Positions 42,749-42,778 of a stretch of DNA of 42,778 bases are shown here, one piece after another. The DNA is from Lactobacillus kimbladii (lineage in GTDB: Bacteria; Bacillota; Bacilli; Lactobacillales; Lactobacillaceae): contig NZ_KQ034007.1 in the NCBI RefSeq assembly GCF_000970755.1, positions 1,663,178 to 1,705,955 on the forward strand, in the 5' to 3' direction. The translations under genes were made by a program, and so were the position numbers. Within the stretch, counting starts at the first letter, position 1. Each line of letters opens with the position of its first letter. The notes beneath the pieces are model-generated. The model saw only the letters and a program-made list of their open reading frames with translations. It did no database searches and was not told the origin of the DNA.

Positions 42749-42778
42749 TTTTAAATCATAGCCTCGAAACTAAAACTT

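Noticed and set aside
1-42778. CRISPR arrays, insertion sequences, tRNA or rRNA genes, T-box leaders or riboswitches
   Set aside because: I looked for regular repeats, transposase-like frames, cloverleaf folds and long structured leaders, and saw none I could defend.

Overview
The window looks like the chromosome of a low-GC Lactobacillus, probably of the S-layer-bearing acidophilus/helveticus type. The evidence is AT-rich intergenic DNA, strong AAGGAG ribosome sites, a secreted amidase with SLAP (S-layer attachment) repeats, an LCP cell-wall ligase, lactate oxidase, LytST-LrgAB, a three-domain fructose PTS protein, PepF and GpmA. The species call is an inference; no rRNA or tRNA gene was seen.

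Layout. 1-1.6 kb: an LCP-family wall enzyme with a truncated membrane protein behind it, divergent from pepF (1.7-3.5 kb). 3.6-7.0 kb: an amino-acid ABC importer (fused binding protein/permease plus ATPase) in one operon with an M20 peptidase/deacylase. 7.2-8.4 kb: an FMN-dependent lactate oxidase behind a cre-like site. 8.6-12.1 kb: a Zn/Mn-type ABC importer whose operon contains the SLAP amidase. 12.4-16.2 kb: lrgAB preceded by the lytST two-component pair. 16.4-20.1 kb: the fruR-fruK-fruA operon. 20.3-22.2 kb: a MarR regulator and a drug-efflux MFS pump with two matching palindromic operators. 22.4-24.9 kb: a ThrE-type exporter and an adenosine/adenine deaminase homologue with an altered active-site motif.

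25.0-34.2 kb: the most striking block. It has four paralogous FAD-dependent reductases of the fumarate/urocanate-reductase superfamily, an MFS carrier and a LysR regulator. Two of the four carry a covalent-FMN (ApbE-type) domain, one at the N terminus and the other at the C terminus. All appear cytosolic, so the block is probably a set of soluble reductases that dump NADH electrons onto several organic acceptors. The same D-x-x-[ST]-G-A-[ST] flavinylation motif also occurs alone in a linker of one reductase and on the extreme C terminus of the lactate oxidase, which links two distant loci.

34.4-38.9 kb: a cupin/carboxymuconolactone-decarboxylase pair behind a 19-bp-spacer MerR-type promoter, a type I asparaginase, and a two-gene operon of a TetR repressor and a divergent second-copy-like LepA/EF4 GTPase under a clear palindromic operator. 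38.9-41.1 kb is a decayed, accessory-looking stretch: a glycosidase C-terminal remnant, a RelB/DinJ antitoxin with a MazF-like toxin, and a possible 29-codon peptide gene. 41.1-42.7 kb: gpmA and a lipoprotein gene.

The best candidates for undescribed biology are the TetR-controlled EF4 paralogue, the stand-alone flavinylation tags (especially on lactate oxidase), and the reductase cluster. All functions are read from sequence by eye; no database search was run.
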